A stretch of DNA of 16,841 bases from EX4484-217-1 sp964496035 (GTDB lineage: Archaea > Thermoproteota > Thermoprotei_A > EX4484-217-1): NCBI GenBank assembly GCA_964496035.1, contig CAZBXI010000032.1, positions 1 through 16,841 of the forward strand, read 5' to 3'. Position 1 is the first letter of the stretch. The number at the start of each line of letters is the position of its first letter. Positions 1-6,307 of the stretch are shown here, in pieces. A program made the translations under genes and the position numbers. The notes under the pieces were generated by a model, which was not told where the DNA came from, did no database searches, and saw nothing but the letters and a program-made list of their open reading frames with translations.

Positions 1-129
1 GCATCTTTTATAGTATTTTCTTGCTGATTTCATCATTCTTTCTACCCATACTGTTTTTGGGTCTTTCTTTGTTTCTTTGGGTGTTTTAGCGTATTTTTCT
101 AGCATATCTTCTATTTTTGGCGAAGACAT
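1..129 (-). CDS. N-terminal part of an unknown protein (cut by window edge)
   Basis: The complement of 129-1 reads as 43 uninterrupted codons from an ATG and runs off the left edge. The peptide begins MSSPKIEDMLEKYAKTPKET and is very rich in Lys, with a helical basic stretch ending in VERMMKSARKYYKRC. An AGAGG-like ribosome binding site lies about 8 nt upstream of the ATG on the minus strand (around 138-142). It diverges from radA. I do not recognise the family and too little is present to assign a function. The ATG, the ribosome binding site and the open frame make a real gene likely. Confidence 0.55.
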   Translation of the reverse strand, partial: MSSPKIEDMLEKYAKTPKETKKDPKTVWVERMMKSARKYYKRC

Positions 130-218
130 TTTATCAGCCTCTTTGCTTTTATTTCGATAAGTACATTAAGGGTTTGGTAGATATAAAATTATCCCAACAT
201 TGACCTTAAAATGGTTCT

Positions 219-252
219 GGAACTACTTTGAAAGTGTTTAAAGTAGGGTTCC
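219..252. repeat. Imperfect inverted repeat in the radA upstream region
   Basis: GGAACTACTTT (219-229) pairs with AAAGTA plus GTTCC (240-245 and 248-252); only a GG at 246-247 is unpaired. It lies between the divergent left-edge gene and radA. The 130-398 gap otherwise holds only promoter-like AT-rich sequence. Confidence 0.45.
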
Positions 253-343
253 ATGGGTTGAAGCATTTATTAAAGCAATACTTTCGGTTACCTCTCTTTA
301 ACTAATTAATACATATGGTCTACTTCTGTAGAGTAGCAAAGAA

Positions 344-351
344 TTTAAAAA
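344..351 (+). promoter_or_regulatory. TATA box candidate for radA
   Basis: TTTAAAAA lies about 50 nt upstream of the radA ATG, predicting a transcript start near 372-376 that keeps the GGAGGT site at 382-387. A second candidate, ATTTAAAAG at 358-366, would start transcription inside the ribosome binding site, so the upstream box is preferred. Confidence 0.45.
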
Positions 352-398
352 CCTAATATTTAAAAGCTTAAGTCGGAAGAAGGAGGTAGTGGATTTTC

Positions 399-1352
399 AT
401 GCCTAAGAAAATTAAAGATATTTCAGAATTACCGGGTGTTGGTAGAAGTACGGCAGCTAAACTTACTGAAGCAGGTTATTCAACATTAGAAGCTATTGCA
501 GTTGCTTCACCGCAGGAACTAAGTACTGCTGTAGGTATACCTTTAGCAACTGCTCAGAGAATAATCAGAGCTGCTAGGGAAGCACTTGATTTAAGACTTA
601 AAACAGCGTTGGAACTTAAGCGTGAAAGAGCTTCTGTAAGGAAAATAACTACTGGTAGCAAAAACCTTGATGCATTACTCGGTGGCGGTGTCGAAACAAG
701 GACTATAACAGAGTTCTTCGGAGAATACGGTACTGGAAAAACACAGCTATGCCATCAGCTATCAGTTAATGTACAGCTACCTCCCGAAAAGGGAGGCTTG
801 AGCGGAAAAGCTGTTTACATAGATAGCGAAGGAACATTTAGATGGGAACGTATTGAAAGCATGGCTAGAGCACTAGGCTTAGATCCTGATGAAGTTATGG
901 CAAACATATTTTACGTTAGAGCTGTAAACAGTGACCACCAGATGGCTATAGTAGATGAGCTCTTCGATCTTGTCCCTAAGGAGAACATCAAACTAATAGT
1001 GATAGACTCTGTTACAGGACACTTTAGAGCCGAATATATAGGTAGAGAACATCTAGCTCAAAGGCAGCAAAAGCTTAACAAGCATCTACATCAACTGATG
1101 AGACTGGCTGAAATATATAATGTTGCAGTCGTAGTAACAAACCAGGTCATGGCAAGACCTGACGTATTCTACGGGGATCCTACACAGGCTGTTGGTGGAC
1201 ACGTTTTATACCATGCTCCAGGCGTAAGAGTTCAGCTTAGAAGAAGTAGAGGAAATAGAAGAATAGCTAGAGTTGTTGATGCTCCGCACCTACCTGAAGG
1301 AGAAACAATATTCGTAATAACAGAGGAAGGCATAAGAGATCCTGCTGAATAA
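399..1352 (+). CDS. radA: DNA repair and recombination protein RadA (archaeal RecA/Rad51)
   Basis: This 317-residue protein is the archaeal strand-exchange recombinase, which polymerises on single-stranded DNA and catalyses homologous pairing with ATP. A helix-hairpin-helix N-domain is visible at about 7-60 (ELPGVGRSTAAKL). Walker A is GEYGTGKT (108-115), preceded by the FFGE turn. Walker B is LIVIDSV (199-205). The ATP-cap region is DAPHLPE (294-300). The length is normal for crenarchaeal RadA and nothing appears missing. The ATG start is well supported by GGAGGT at 382-387, 11 nt upstream. It appears to be transcribed alone: the next gene has its own TATA box after a 200-nt gap. Confidence 0.97.
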   Translation: MPKKIKDISELPGVGRSTAAKLTEAGYSTLEAIAVASPQELSTAVGIPLATAQRIIRAAREALDLRLKTALELKRERASVRKITTGSKNLDALLGGGVETRTITEFFGEYGTGKTQLCHQLSVNVQLPPEKGGLSGKAVYIDSEGTFRWERIESMARALGLDPDEVMANIFYVRAVNSDHQMAIVDELFDLVPKENIKLIVIDSVTGHFRAEYIGREHLAQRQQKLNKHLHQLMRLAEIYNVAVVVTNQVMARPDVFYGDPTQAVGGHVLYHAPGVRVQLRRSRGNRRIARVVDAPHLPEGETIFVITEEGIRDPAE

Positions 1353-1400
1353 AGTGCTTAATGCTAAAAACAATATAGTAAGAAACCACAGCTCGCTTTC

Positions 1401-1493
1401 TCAGAAAAGCTTACTCTCAATACTCTGTTTCCCTAGTGCTCCAAAATAATTCTGCGCATAATCTATATATTTCCAAAAGTCAAAAATACCCAT
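1401..1493 (-). CDS. Possible leaderless 30-residue peptide gene (weak)
   Basis: The complement of 1493-1401 reads ATG to TGA for 30 residues, beginning MGIFDFWKYIDYAQNYFGAL, an aromatic and amphipathic composition. There is no ribosome binding site. A palindromic TTTAAA at 1509-1514 also works as a minus-strand TATA box and would place the transcript start close to the ATG, as in leaderless archaeal genes. At this length the frame could be open by chance. I list it because it occupies most of an otherwise empty gap. Confidence 0.15.
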   Translation of the reverse strand: MGIFDFWKYIDYAQNYFGALGKQSIESKLF

Positions 1494-1507
1494 ATGGAAT
1501 AACTACT

Positions 1508-1515
1508 ATTTAAAG
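1508..1515 (+). promoter_or_regulatory. TATA box for the RHH-DHH-peptidase operon
   Basis: ATTTAAAG lies 45 nt upstream of the ATG at 1553, predicting transcription from about 1535-1540. A GGTG ribosome binding site (1543-1546) sits six nucleotides before the ATG. Confidence 0.45.
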
Positions 1516-1552
1516 TAACAATCCTACTTAGCATACTTTAATGGTGTAATTC

Positions 1553-1813
1553 ATGGGAAAAATGGTTTCAGTAATGTTATCGGATAGTGAGGCCTATTTC
1601 CTTGAGCAATACTGCTTAAAGCATGGTCTTTCAAAAAGTGATGCACTCAGATATGCTATCGAACTACTTTCAACGAAGGAGAAAGCAGAGGAAATACCAA
1701 AAACTAAGTACAGGAAGATAGTGGTTAAGGCTTCCCATATAAAACTAGTTACGCTTACACATACCAGCATAGATATTGAAGGAGAAGACTTATACATAGA
1801 ATCAGCTCTCTAG
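1553..1813 (+). CDS. Small ribbon-helix-helix (CopG/Arc-like) DNA-binding protein
   Basis: The protein has 86 residues. Residues 4-40 match the ribbon-helix-helix plan: a short beta strand (MVSVMLSDSE), a helix (AYFLEQYCLKHG), the S/T-K-S-D turn at LSKSDALRYA and a second helix. The remaining half has beta character and may bind a ligand or partner. RHH proteins normally dimerise, place paired beta strands in the DNA major groove, and often repress their own operon. It is first in a likely three-gene operon, 13 nt ahead of the DHH phosphoesterase, so autoregulation is a reasonable guess. A GGTG site at 1543-1546 supports the ATG at 1553 over the in-frame ATG at 1562. The target is unknown. 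Confidence 0.7.
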   Translation: MGKMVSVMLSDSEAYFLEQYCLKHGLSKSDALRYAIELLSTKEKAEEIPKTKYRKIVVKASHIKLVTLTHTSIDIEGEDLYIESAL

Positions 1814-1826
1814 AAGTTGAAGTAAA

Positions 1827-2789
1827 ATGAAGAAAACCATAGTTTCATTAACGCATGGCGGAGACTTGGATGGCATAGCATCAGCAGCTATAATATACCG
1901 ATATTCAAAATTAAGGAATTATAACTGTGAACTTTACTTCTCAGAACCGTACAACTTAAATGAAAGTTTAAGAGCTTTGACAATAACCAGTAAGCAATAT
2001 GATGAAATAATGATAGCAGATTTAGGAATTAATAGGAAAATCTATGCTGACGTTTTAAACCTTCTTGAAAAGATAAAAGAGAAAAATATCGTTATTAAAT
2101 GGTTTGATCACCACGTGTGGAGTAATGATATAAGTAGTAACATTAAGAAAGTAGTTGATGTTTTCGTGAACGACACTAGATTCTGTGCAGCAGAATTAGT
2201 TCAAATGCACCTATTACCCAACGACTCTATTGCACGTAGGATTGCATTACTTGCCAGAGATATAGATTTTTGGCTAAGAAAACACGACTTATCGGTAAAG
2301 TTGTCTAAAATAATAAAGTCCAATAGAATTTCTAAAAAACAAATAGTAGAGAATTTGTCTGAAGGCATATTCTGGAATAATGATTTTCAAAAAGTCTACG
2401 AGGAGCTGGATACTGTGGAAAAGAAATTACTGAATAGAGCTCTTAGAAATGTTGAAACATATAACGTAAAAGGGTTAAAAGTAGCCCTAGTCAAGGACAA
2501 CATACCAGCAGGTCTTGTAGCAGATCTACTTGCAGAAAAAGGATTCGACATTATCATCGTAATTTCCTATACAGGAAAAATAAGTCTAAGAAGAGGCAGA
2601 AATGACATAAACTTACTGCCCATAGCTGAAAAACTAGGTGGCGGCGGTCACCCTTACGCTGCAGGAGCAATCTTAGACTATGGGACTGTTGATAGAATTC
2701 TAGCAAAATACTTGAAAATATATAGGAAGAAGGATAAAATACTTAAAGCCATAGAAGAAACTGTTTCCAGTATAAGGAGGAAACAATGA
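1827..2789 (+). CDS. DHH-DHHA1 family phosphoesterase
   Basis: This 320-residue protein belongs to the DHH phosphoesterase superfamily (RecJ, NrnA, GdpP and related enzymes), which uses metal ions to cleave phosphodiester bonds in nucleic acids or small nucleotides. The metal-binding motifs are present in order: HGGDLDGIASAA (10-21), IMIADLG with D65, and FDHH (93-96). The C-terminal DHHA1 substrate-binding domain ends with the signature GGGGHPYAAG (271-280). No membrane or extra domains are seen, so it resembles archaeal NrnA- or RecJ-like soluble enzymes rather than GdpP. Whether its substrate is nano-RNA, single-stranded DNA or a cyclic dinucleotide cannot be told. Its stop codon overlaps the next gene's start (ATGA, 2786-2789), implying translational coupling. 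Confidence 0.85.
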   Translation: MKKTIVSLTHGGDLDGIASAAIIYRYSKLRNYNCELYFSEPYNLNESLRALTITSKQYDEIMIADLGINRKIYADVLNLLEKIKEKNIVIKWFDHHVWSNDISSNIKKVVDVFVNDTRFCAAELVQMHLLPNDSIARRIALLARDIDFWLRKHDLSVKLSKIIKSNRISKKQIVENLSEGIFWNNDFQKVYEELDTVEKKLLNRALRNVETYNVKGLKVALVKDNIPAGLVADLLAEKGFDIIIVISYTGKISLRRGRNDINLLPIAEKLGGGGHPYAAGAILDYGTVDRILAKYLKIYRKKDKILKAIEETVSSIRRKQ

Positions 2790-3556
2790 TAAATATCTCC
2801 ATAGTTAAGATAGCATTATCGCTAACTATGTTAACATGCACGTCGTACTTAGATGTAAAGTATAGAGAAGTAAATCCCAAAATCTGGATAATATTTGGAT
2901 TATTTGGAGGCATTCTCACGATCTTCGAGGTGCTAATGAAAAAATACTTGTTGCTTATAGCTATTGTTAATATAATCCTTGGCTTTTCTATAGGAATAAT
3001 CTCGTATTATTTTGGGCTTTTTGGCGGTGCAGATTTTCTATGCTTATTTGTTCTGAGCATTATGCATCCTTATCCGCCTACTAGGCCTATATACTACGTT
3101 GGACCTATGTATCCATTCATATTAACTATAGCCTTAAATTCGCTACTACTCTCACTTGCCATCCCTATCGTTAACCTAATAAGAAACATTAAAAATCATC
3201 GCCATTTACGTAGGTTAAAAGCTCCTTTAAAATACAAGCTACTCTACCTATTCATAGGATACCCTGTAAGTATTGAAAAATACCTAAATATGAAATTCGC
3301 ATATCCTTTAACTATACTTGAACTTCACGAAGACAAGTTAATCACAAGGTATAGGTTAACATTCGATATAAACGAAGAACATCAAGAACATCAGAAAAAT
3401 CTTAAAGAACTAATAGATAAGGGGGTTTTAAGGAAAGACGACGTCATATGGGTTACCCAGGGCATACCTTTACTAGTCTTTATAACACTAGGCTATATTA
3501 TGTCATTAAGTTTAGGAGACATAATAGTGTACATGCTGATGGTAAGGGCTTTATAA
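2786..3556 (+). CDS. Type IV prepilin/prearchaellin peptidase-like protein (A24 family, PibD/FlaK-like)
   Basis: This 256-residue membrane protein has hydrophobic segments at about 4-22, 32-50, 53-76, 82-94, 108-130 and 235-254. It carries the two aspartates of GxGD-type aspartic proteases: D23 in YLDVKYREV at the end of helix 1, and D83 in the FGGAD motif. In archaea these enzymes remove class III signal peptides from archaellins, pilins and sugar-binding proteins at the membrane. A charged, probably cytoplasmic region (about 145-225) precedes WVTQGIPLLVF, a segment resembling the last helix of archaeal family members. It overlaps the DHH gene by four bases and has a GGAGG site at 2776-2780. 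No pilin genes are present in the window. Confidence 0.8.
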   Translation: MINISIVKIALSLTMLTCTSYLDVKYREVNPKIWIIFGLFGGILTIFEVLMKKYLLLIAIVNIILGFSIGIISYYFGLFGGADFLCLFVLSIMHPYPPTRPIYYVGPMYPFILTIALNSLLLSLAIPIVNLIRNIKNHRHLRRLKAPLKYKLLYLFIGYPVSIEKYLNMKFAYPLTILELHEDKLITRYRLTFDINEEHQEHQKNLKELIDKGVLRKDDVIWVTQGIPLLVFITLGYIMSLSLGDIIVYMLMVRAL

Positions 3557-3562
3557 ACTAAT

Positions 3563-3570
3563 ATTTAAAG
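3563..3570 (+). promoter_or_regulatory. TATA box for the HIT-trpS pair
   Basis: ATTTAAAG lies 44-51 nt upstream of the TTG start and predicts a transcript start near 3588-3592, keeping GAAGGTG (3601-3607) as ribosome binding site. The surrounding CTAATATTTAAAGCTTAAGT is nearly identical to a segment ahead of radA. Confidence 0.5.
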
Positions 3571-3613
3571 CTTAAGTTACAATAATTATCACTAGATAGC
3601 GAAGGTGTAAAAA

Positions 3614-4105
3614 TTGAAGGTTATTTGGGCTCCTTGGAGAATAAGATATATTGAAATGCCTAAGCCTAAAACATGTTTTCTATGTGATGCAATTAAGTCG
3701 AAAGATGATAGGAAACATTATGTCATATATAGAGGCAGTAAATGTTTTATAATCATGAACTTATTTCCATATAATCCTGGACACTTAATGATAGCCCCTT
3801 ATAGGCATGTACCTTCAATTGAAGATTTAAACAATGACGAGTTATTTGACTTAATGGTGTTGACAAGGCTTTCTCTTAAAATACTTAGAAAGGCGTTTAA
3901 CCCTCATGGTTTCAATATAGGGGTAAATATAGGGAATGTTGCTGGTGCAGGTGTAGAGGAGCATGTTCATGTCCATGTTGTTCCTAGGTGGAGCGGTGAT
4001 ACAAATTTTATGCCCCTATTGGCTGATGTAAAAGTTATACCGCAAGCATTAGAAGAAACATATAGGAAACTAAAAAATGTTTTGAAAGAATTTAAGCTAG
4101 AGTAG
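3614..4105 (+). CDS. HIT-family nucleotide hydrolase (Ap4A/AMP-derivative hydrolase-like)
   Basis: The 163-residue protein has the histidine triad EHVHVHVVPRW, with H117, H119 and H121 as the HxHxH nucleophile motif. A CxxC pair (C21, C24) followed by H35 probably contributes to a zinc site, as in many archaeal and bacterial HIT proteins. NLFPYNPGHLMIAPYRH (about 49-65) is the usual HIT core. Members hydrolyse dinucleoside polyphosphates or adenylyl adducts. It starts with TTG, supported by GAAGGTG at 3601-3607. It precedes trpS by 18 nt, so they are probably co-transcribed. A role in removing Ap4A or adenylates made by aminoacyl-tRNA synthetases is inferred from this context. Confidence 0.88.
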   Translation: MKVIWAPWRIRYIEMPKPKTCFLCDAIKSKDDRKHYVIYRGSKCFIIMNLFPYNPGHLMIAPYRHVPSIEDLNNDELFDLMVLTRLSLKILRKAFNPHGFNIGVNIGNVAGAGVEEHVHVHVVPRWSGDTNFMPLLADVKVIPQALEETYRKLKNVLKEFKLE

Positions 4106-4123
4106 CGGAGGTGTATTAGGGTA

Positions 4124-5236
4124 ATGAAAATACTAGATCCATGGTCCATTACTGATGTGGAAGATTACAATAGGCTTATTGAAGTCTTCGGAATCGAAGT
4201 TATGACAGAGGATATTCTTAAGCAGCTCCCGTTTCTTAACAGATATTTTCGTCGAAAAATAGTATTTGGCCATAGAGATTTCCAGGTAATAGTTAAGGCA
4301 ATAAAAAACGGGGAAGAATATGCGGTAATGTCCGGGATTAAACCTTCATCAATATATCATCTCGGGAGCAAAATCACTGCTGAACAGATAATTTATCTTC
4401 AGCAACTCTCTAAGAAGGCTAAGGTCTTCTATGCTATTGCAGATATTGAAGCATGGGAGGATAACGGTATACCGTTTGAGAAATCTTTAGAATACGCTAT
4501 AGATAATGTAGCCGACTTGATAACCTTAGGTTTAGACTTGAAAAGAGCTTACATATATTTACAGTCAAGAGAATCCAGAGTTCTTAGATGGGGATACTTT
4601 TTTGCAAGAGGCTTAACGAGAAATCTTCTCGAGTCGATATACGGTGAAAAACATTTAGGAATGTATATGACAGCTATGGTTCAAGTAGGCGATATACTGC
4701 TACCACAACACCCTGATTTCGGAGGACCTAAACCTACAATCGTTCCCGTAGGTGTTGACCAAGATCCCCATATAAGGCTTACAAGGGATCTGGCTAGGAA
4801 ATACTCAGGAAAGTTCAAGTTCATACCGCCTGCTTCGGTTTACCATAAACTTCAGTGGAGCTTAAAGGGCCCGGGGCATAAGATGAGCAAAAGAGATCCT
4901 ATGAGCTGCCTAACTCTAAACGATAGTCCTGAAGAAGCATCCTTAAAGATAAGAAATGCTTTCACAGGAGGCCGTGAAACAGCTGAGTTACAGAGGAAAC
5001 TAGGTGGAAAACCAGAAATCTGCGCAGTATATCAGCTAGCACTATACCATATTGACGATGATAAAAGAGTGAAGAAAATATTTGAGGAATGTAAGCAAGG
5101 ATCAAGGCTATGTGGTGAATGTAAACGTGAAGTAGCTGAGTTATTTACTAAGTTTTTAAAAGATTATCAGCACAGAAAGAAGTCTAATATTGAAAAGGCA
5201 AGAAGAATAATTGAAGATTTAATAACGAAGTACTAG
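4124..5236 (+). CDS. trpS: Tryptophanyl-tRNA synthetase (archaeal type)
   Basis: This 370-residue class I synthetase activates tryptophan with ATP and charges tRNA-Trp. The HIGH-equivalent is HLGS (79-82) in SGIKPSSIYHLGSK. The KMSKR loop is intact at 253-257 (GHKMSKRDP). The 70-residue N-terminal extension before the HIGH motif is typical of the archaeal and eukaryotic form. The C-terminal region has Cys residues in CKQGSRLCGECK, possibly a metal site. GGAGGTG at 4107-4113 lies 10 nt before the ATG. The stop codon overlaps that of the opposing small HTH gene by four bases. No leader peptide or attenuator is visible. Confidence 0.95.
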   Translation: MKILDPWSITDVEDYNRLIEVFGIEVMTEDILKQLPFLNRYFRRKIVFGHRDFQVIVKAIKNGEEYAVMSGIKPSSIYHLGSKITAEQIIYLQQLSKKAKVFYAIADIEAWEDNGIPFEKSLEYAIDNVADLITLGLDLKRAYIYLQSRESRVLRWGYFFARGLTRNLLESIYGEKHLGMYMTAMVQVGDILLPQHPDFGGPKPTIVPVGVDQDPHIRLTRDLARKYSGKFKFIPPASVYHKLQWSLKGPGHKMSKRDPMSCLTLNDSPEEASLKIRNAFTGGRETAELQRKLGGKPEICAVYQLALYHIDDDKRVKKIFEECKQGSRLCGECKREVAELFTKFLKDYQHRKKSNIEKARRIIEDLITKY

Positions 5237-5430
5237 GCTAACTTATATACAAACTTGCCTCTTTCAAAATTCGGCATTTTTAAAATAATATCTTCTCTAA
5301 TCATAGAAGCAATAACCTCTCTTAATAATAATTTATCTACTTTAACATATGTAGCAAGTTCCTCAAAGGTTAATTCGCCTTTCTCCCTAAGAACACTTAG
5401 TACCTCTTTCTCCAACTCCTTTCTCTTCAT
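5233..5430 (-). CDS. Small winged-helix/HTH protein
   Basis: The 65-residue protein MKRKELEKEVLSVLREKGEL... continues with FEELATYVKVDKLLLREVIASMIRED and a short beta-hairpin-like tail (ILKMPNFERGKFVYKLA). That is the minimal winged-helix layout: three helices with the recognition helix around LLREVIASMIRE, then a wing. Such small proteins are common archaeal transcription regulators or components of larger DNA-binding complexes. It converges on trpS with a 4-nt overlap of stop codons. It diverges from the DUF2258-like gene through a 116-nt region containing two inverted TATA boxes. GAGAGG lies roughly 10 nt upstream of the ATG on the minus strand. The target is unknown; autoregulation at the shared promoter is possible. 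Confidence 0.7.
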   Translation of the reverse strand: MKRKELEKEVLSVLREKGELTFEELATYVKVDKLLLREVIASMIREDIILKMPNFERGKFVYKLA

Positions 5431-5473
5431 GCTCTCTTTTTCCTCTCACATAGATACAGTATCGATGCGCTAA

Positions 5474-5497
5474 ATTTTAACTTTACATAGTTAAAAT
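5474..5497. promoter_or_regulatory. Bidirectional promoter with inverted TATA boxes
   Basis: ATTTTAAC (5474-5481) and GTTAAAAT (5490-5497) form a perfect 8-bp inverted repeat around an 8-nt spacer. Read on plus, GTTAAAAT predicts a start near 5518 for the DUF2258-like gene. Read on minus, the same octamer predicts a start near 5450 for the small HTH gene. It could equally be an operator. Confidence 0.5.
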
Positions 5498-5546
5498 AAC
5501 TAAGTTGATATAGGGTTGAAATACATCAATAGATTTGGGGGAAAAT

Positions 5547-6233
5547 ATGCCTAGGTTATCTTCTGGTTTAATAATTGCAGGCGCCTACGCTAATAAGCTA
5601 AGGAGGACATTATTTGCACAATTACGTGATAAAATAAAGAGAGAAGAGATAACATCACGAGAAGTTGCAAGAGCTTCCGGTGAGCTTAATTCAACGTTAT
5701 TCTTCTTACTCAGGGATTTAGGGGTAGACAAGGGTGATGTTGTTAGAATAGCCATAGAATATGATGTTGAAGAGGGAAAGATAAGGTGGGCATGGGATAC
5801 CTTAGAAATACAGCATTACAAGCCCGTACCTGAAACAATAGAGAACGCCAAAATAAAGCTCAAAGAGATATTGGAGAAAAGAGTTGCTGCACCAGCAGTA
5901 CCTGTAGAATTAGAGGTTGAATATTTAGGAACAGTTAAAGAAGGATTAGAGGACGTATATGCTGTTAAAATGCCTAAAGAGGAAGAACTAGTAACTGTAG
6001 GCGCGGTAAGAGTTCTATATAAGGATGAAACAGGAGAAGCATTAGCAGTAATAGTTACTCCTGAAGGAAGAGCATACAAGTACAGTATGAAATTAACTTA
6101 CAGTCCTGATCCTCTTAAAACCTCTGCCACTATCAGGGGAGAGTTAATAAGGGCTTTCTCAGAAAACCTACTCGAAGAAATAAATAGAGAAAAGGCAAAA
6201 GAGTTACTAACAGAGCTAATGAAACTAAAGTAA
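5547..6233 (+). CDS. DUF2258-like conserved crenarchaeal protein
   Basis: The protein has 228 residues from the ATG at 5547. An in-frame TTG at 5535 would add four residues, but the GGGGG at 5537-5541 then serves as a ribosome binding site six bases before the ATG, and MPRLSSGLIIAGAYANKLRR looks like a natural N-terminus. The sequence is soluble, with an alpha-helical N-terminal part (LRRTLFAQLRDKIKREEI), a central beta-rich part and a charged helical C-terminus. It resembles, from memory, the archaeal domain of unknown function DUF2258, with moderate certainty. No catalytic motif is evident. RRTLFAQLR and the many charged residues would suit nucleic-acid binding, but this is speculative. It is divergent from the small HTH gene and its 3' end runs into a candidate C/D box sRNA. 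Confidence 0.75.
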   Translation: MPRLSSGLIIAGAYANKLRRTLFAQLRDKIKREEITSREVARASGELNSTLFFLLRDLGVDKGDVVRIAIEYDVEEGKIRWAWDTLEIQHYKPVPETIENAKIKLKEILEKRVAAPAVPVELEVEYLGTVKEGLEDVYAVKMPKEEELVTVGAVRVLYKDETGEALAVIVTPEGRAYKYSMKLTYSPDPLKTSATIRGELIRAFSENLLEEINREKAKELLTELMKLK

Positions 6234-6250
6234 GAACACTACTAATCAAT

Positions 6251-6307
6251 GGCGATGAAGAAGTCCTCGATCACTGAATGCTGATGATGGTGGGGTTTAT
6301 CTGAGCC
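6251..6307 (+). ncRNA. Candidate C/D box sRNA (2'-O-methylation guide)
   Basis: All four boxes occur in order with archaeal spacing: C box GCGATGA (6252-6258, one mismatch to RUGAUGA), D' CTGA (6274-6277), C' CTGATGA (6281-6287, UGAUGA core exact) and D CTGA (6301-6304). The C-D', D'-C' and C'-D gaps are 15, 3 and 13 nt. GGC (6251-6253) and GCC (6305-6307) can close a short terminal stem. By the N+5 rule the D' guide pairs with UGAUCGAGGACU, targeting its C at position 5. The D guide pairs with AUAAACCCCACC, targeting its A at position 5. I could not place either target. No promoter is obvious, so it may be processed from the upstream mRNA. Confidence 0.6.

Noticed and set aside
5255..5473. 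Plus-strand frame of 72 codons opposite the small winged-helix gene
   Set aside because: The minus-strand protein has a coherent winged-helix pattern, a ribosome binding site and a promoter. The plus-strand translation is a Ser/Leu-rich shadow.
5535..5546. TTG at 5535 as the start of the DUF2258-like gene
   Set aside because: The following GGGGG is better used as the ribosome binding site of the ATG at 5547, which gives a more natural N-terminus.
6293..6299. GGGTTTA as a programmed -1 frameshift site for the kinase-fold gene
   Set aside because: The frame needed to read the heptamer correctly hits a stop at 6282 just upstream, so ribosomes starting at nearby ATGs would not reach it in that phase.
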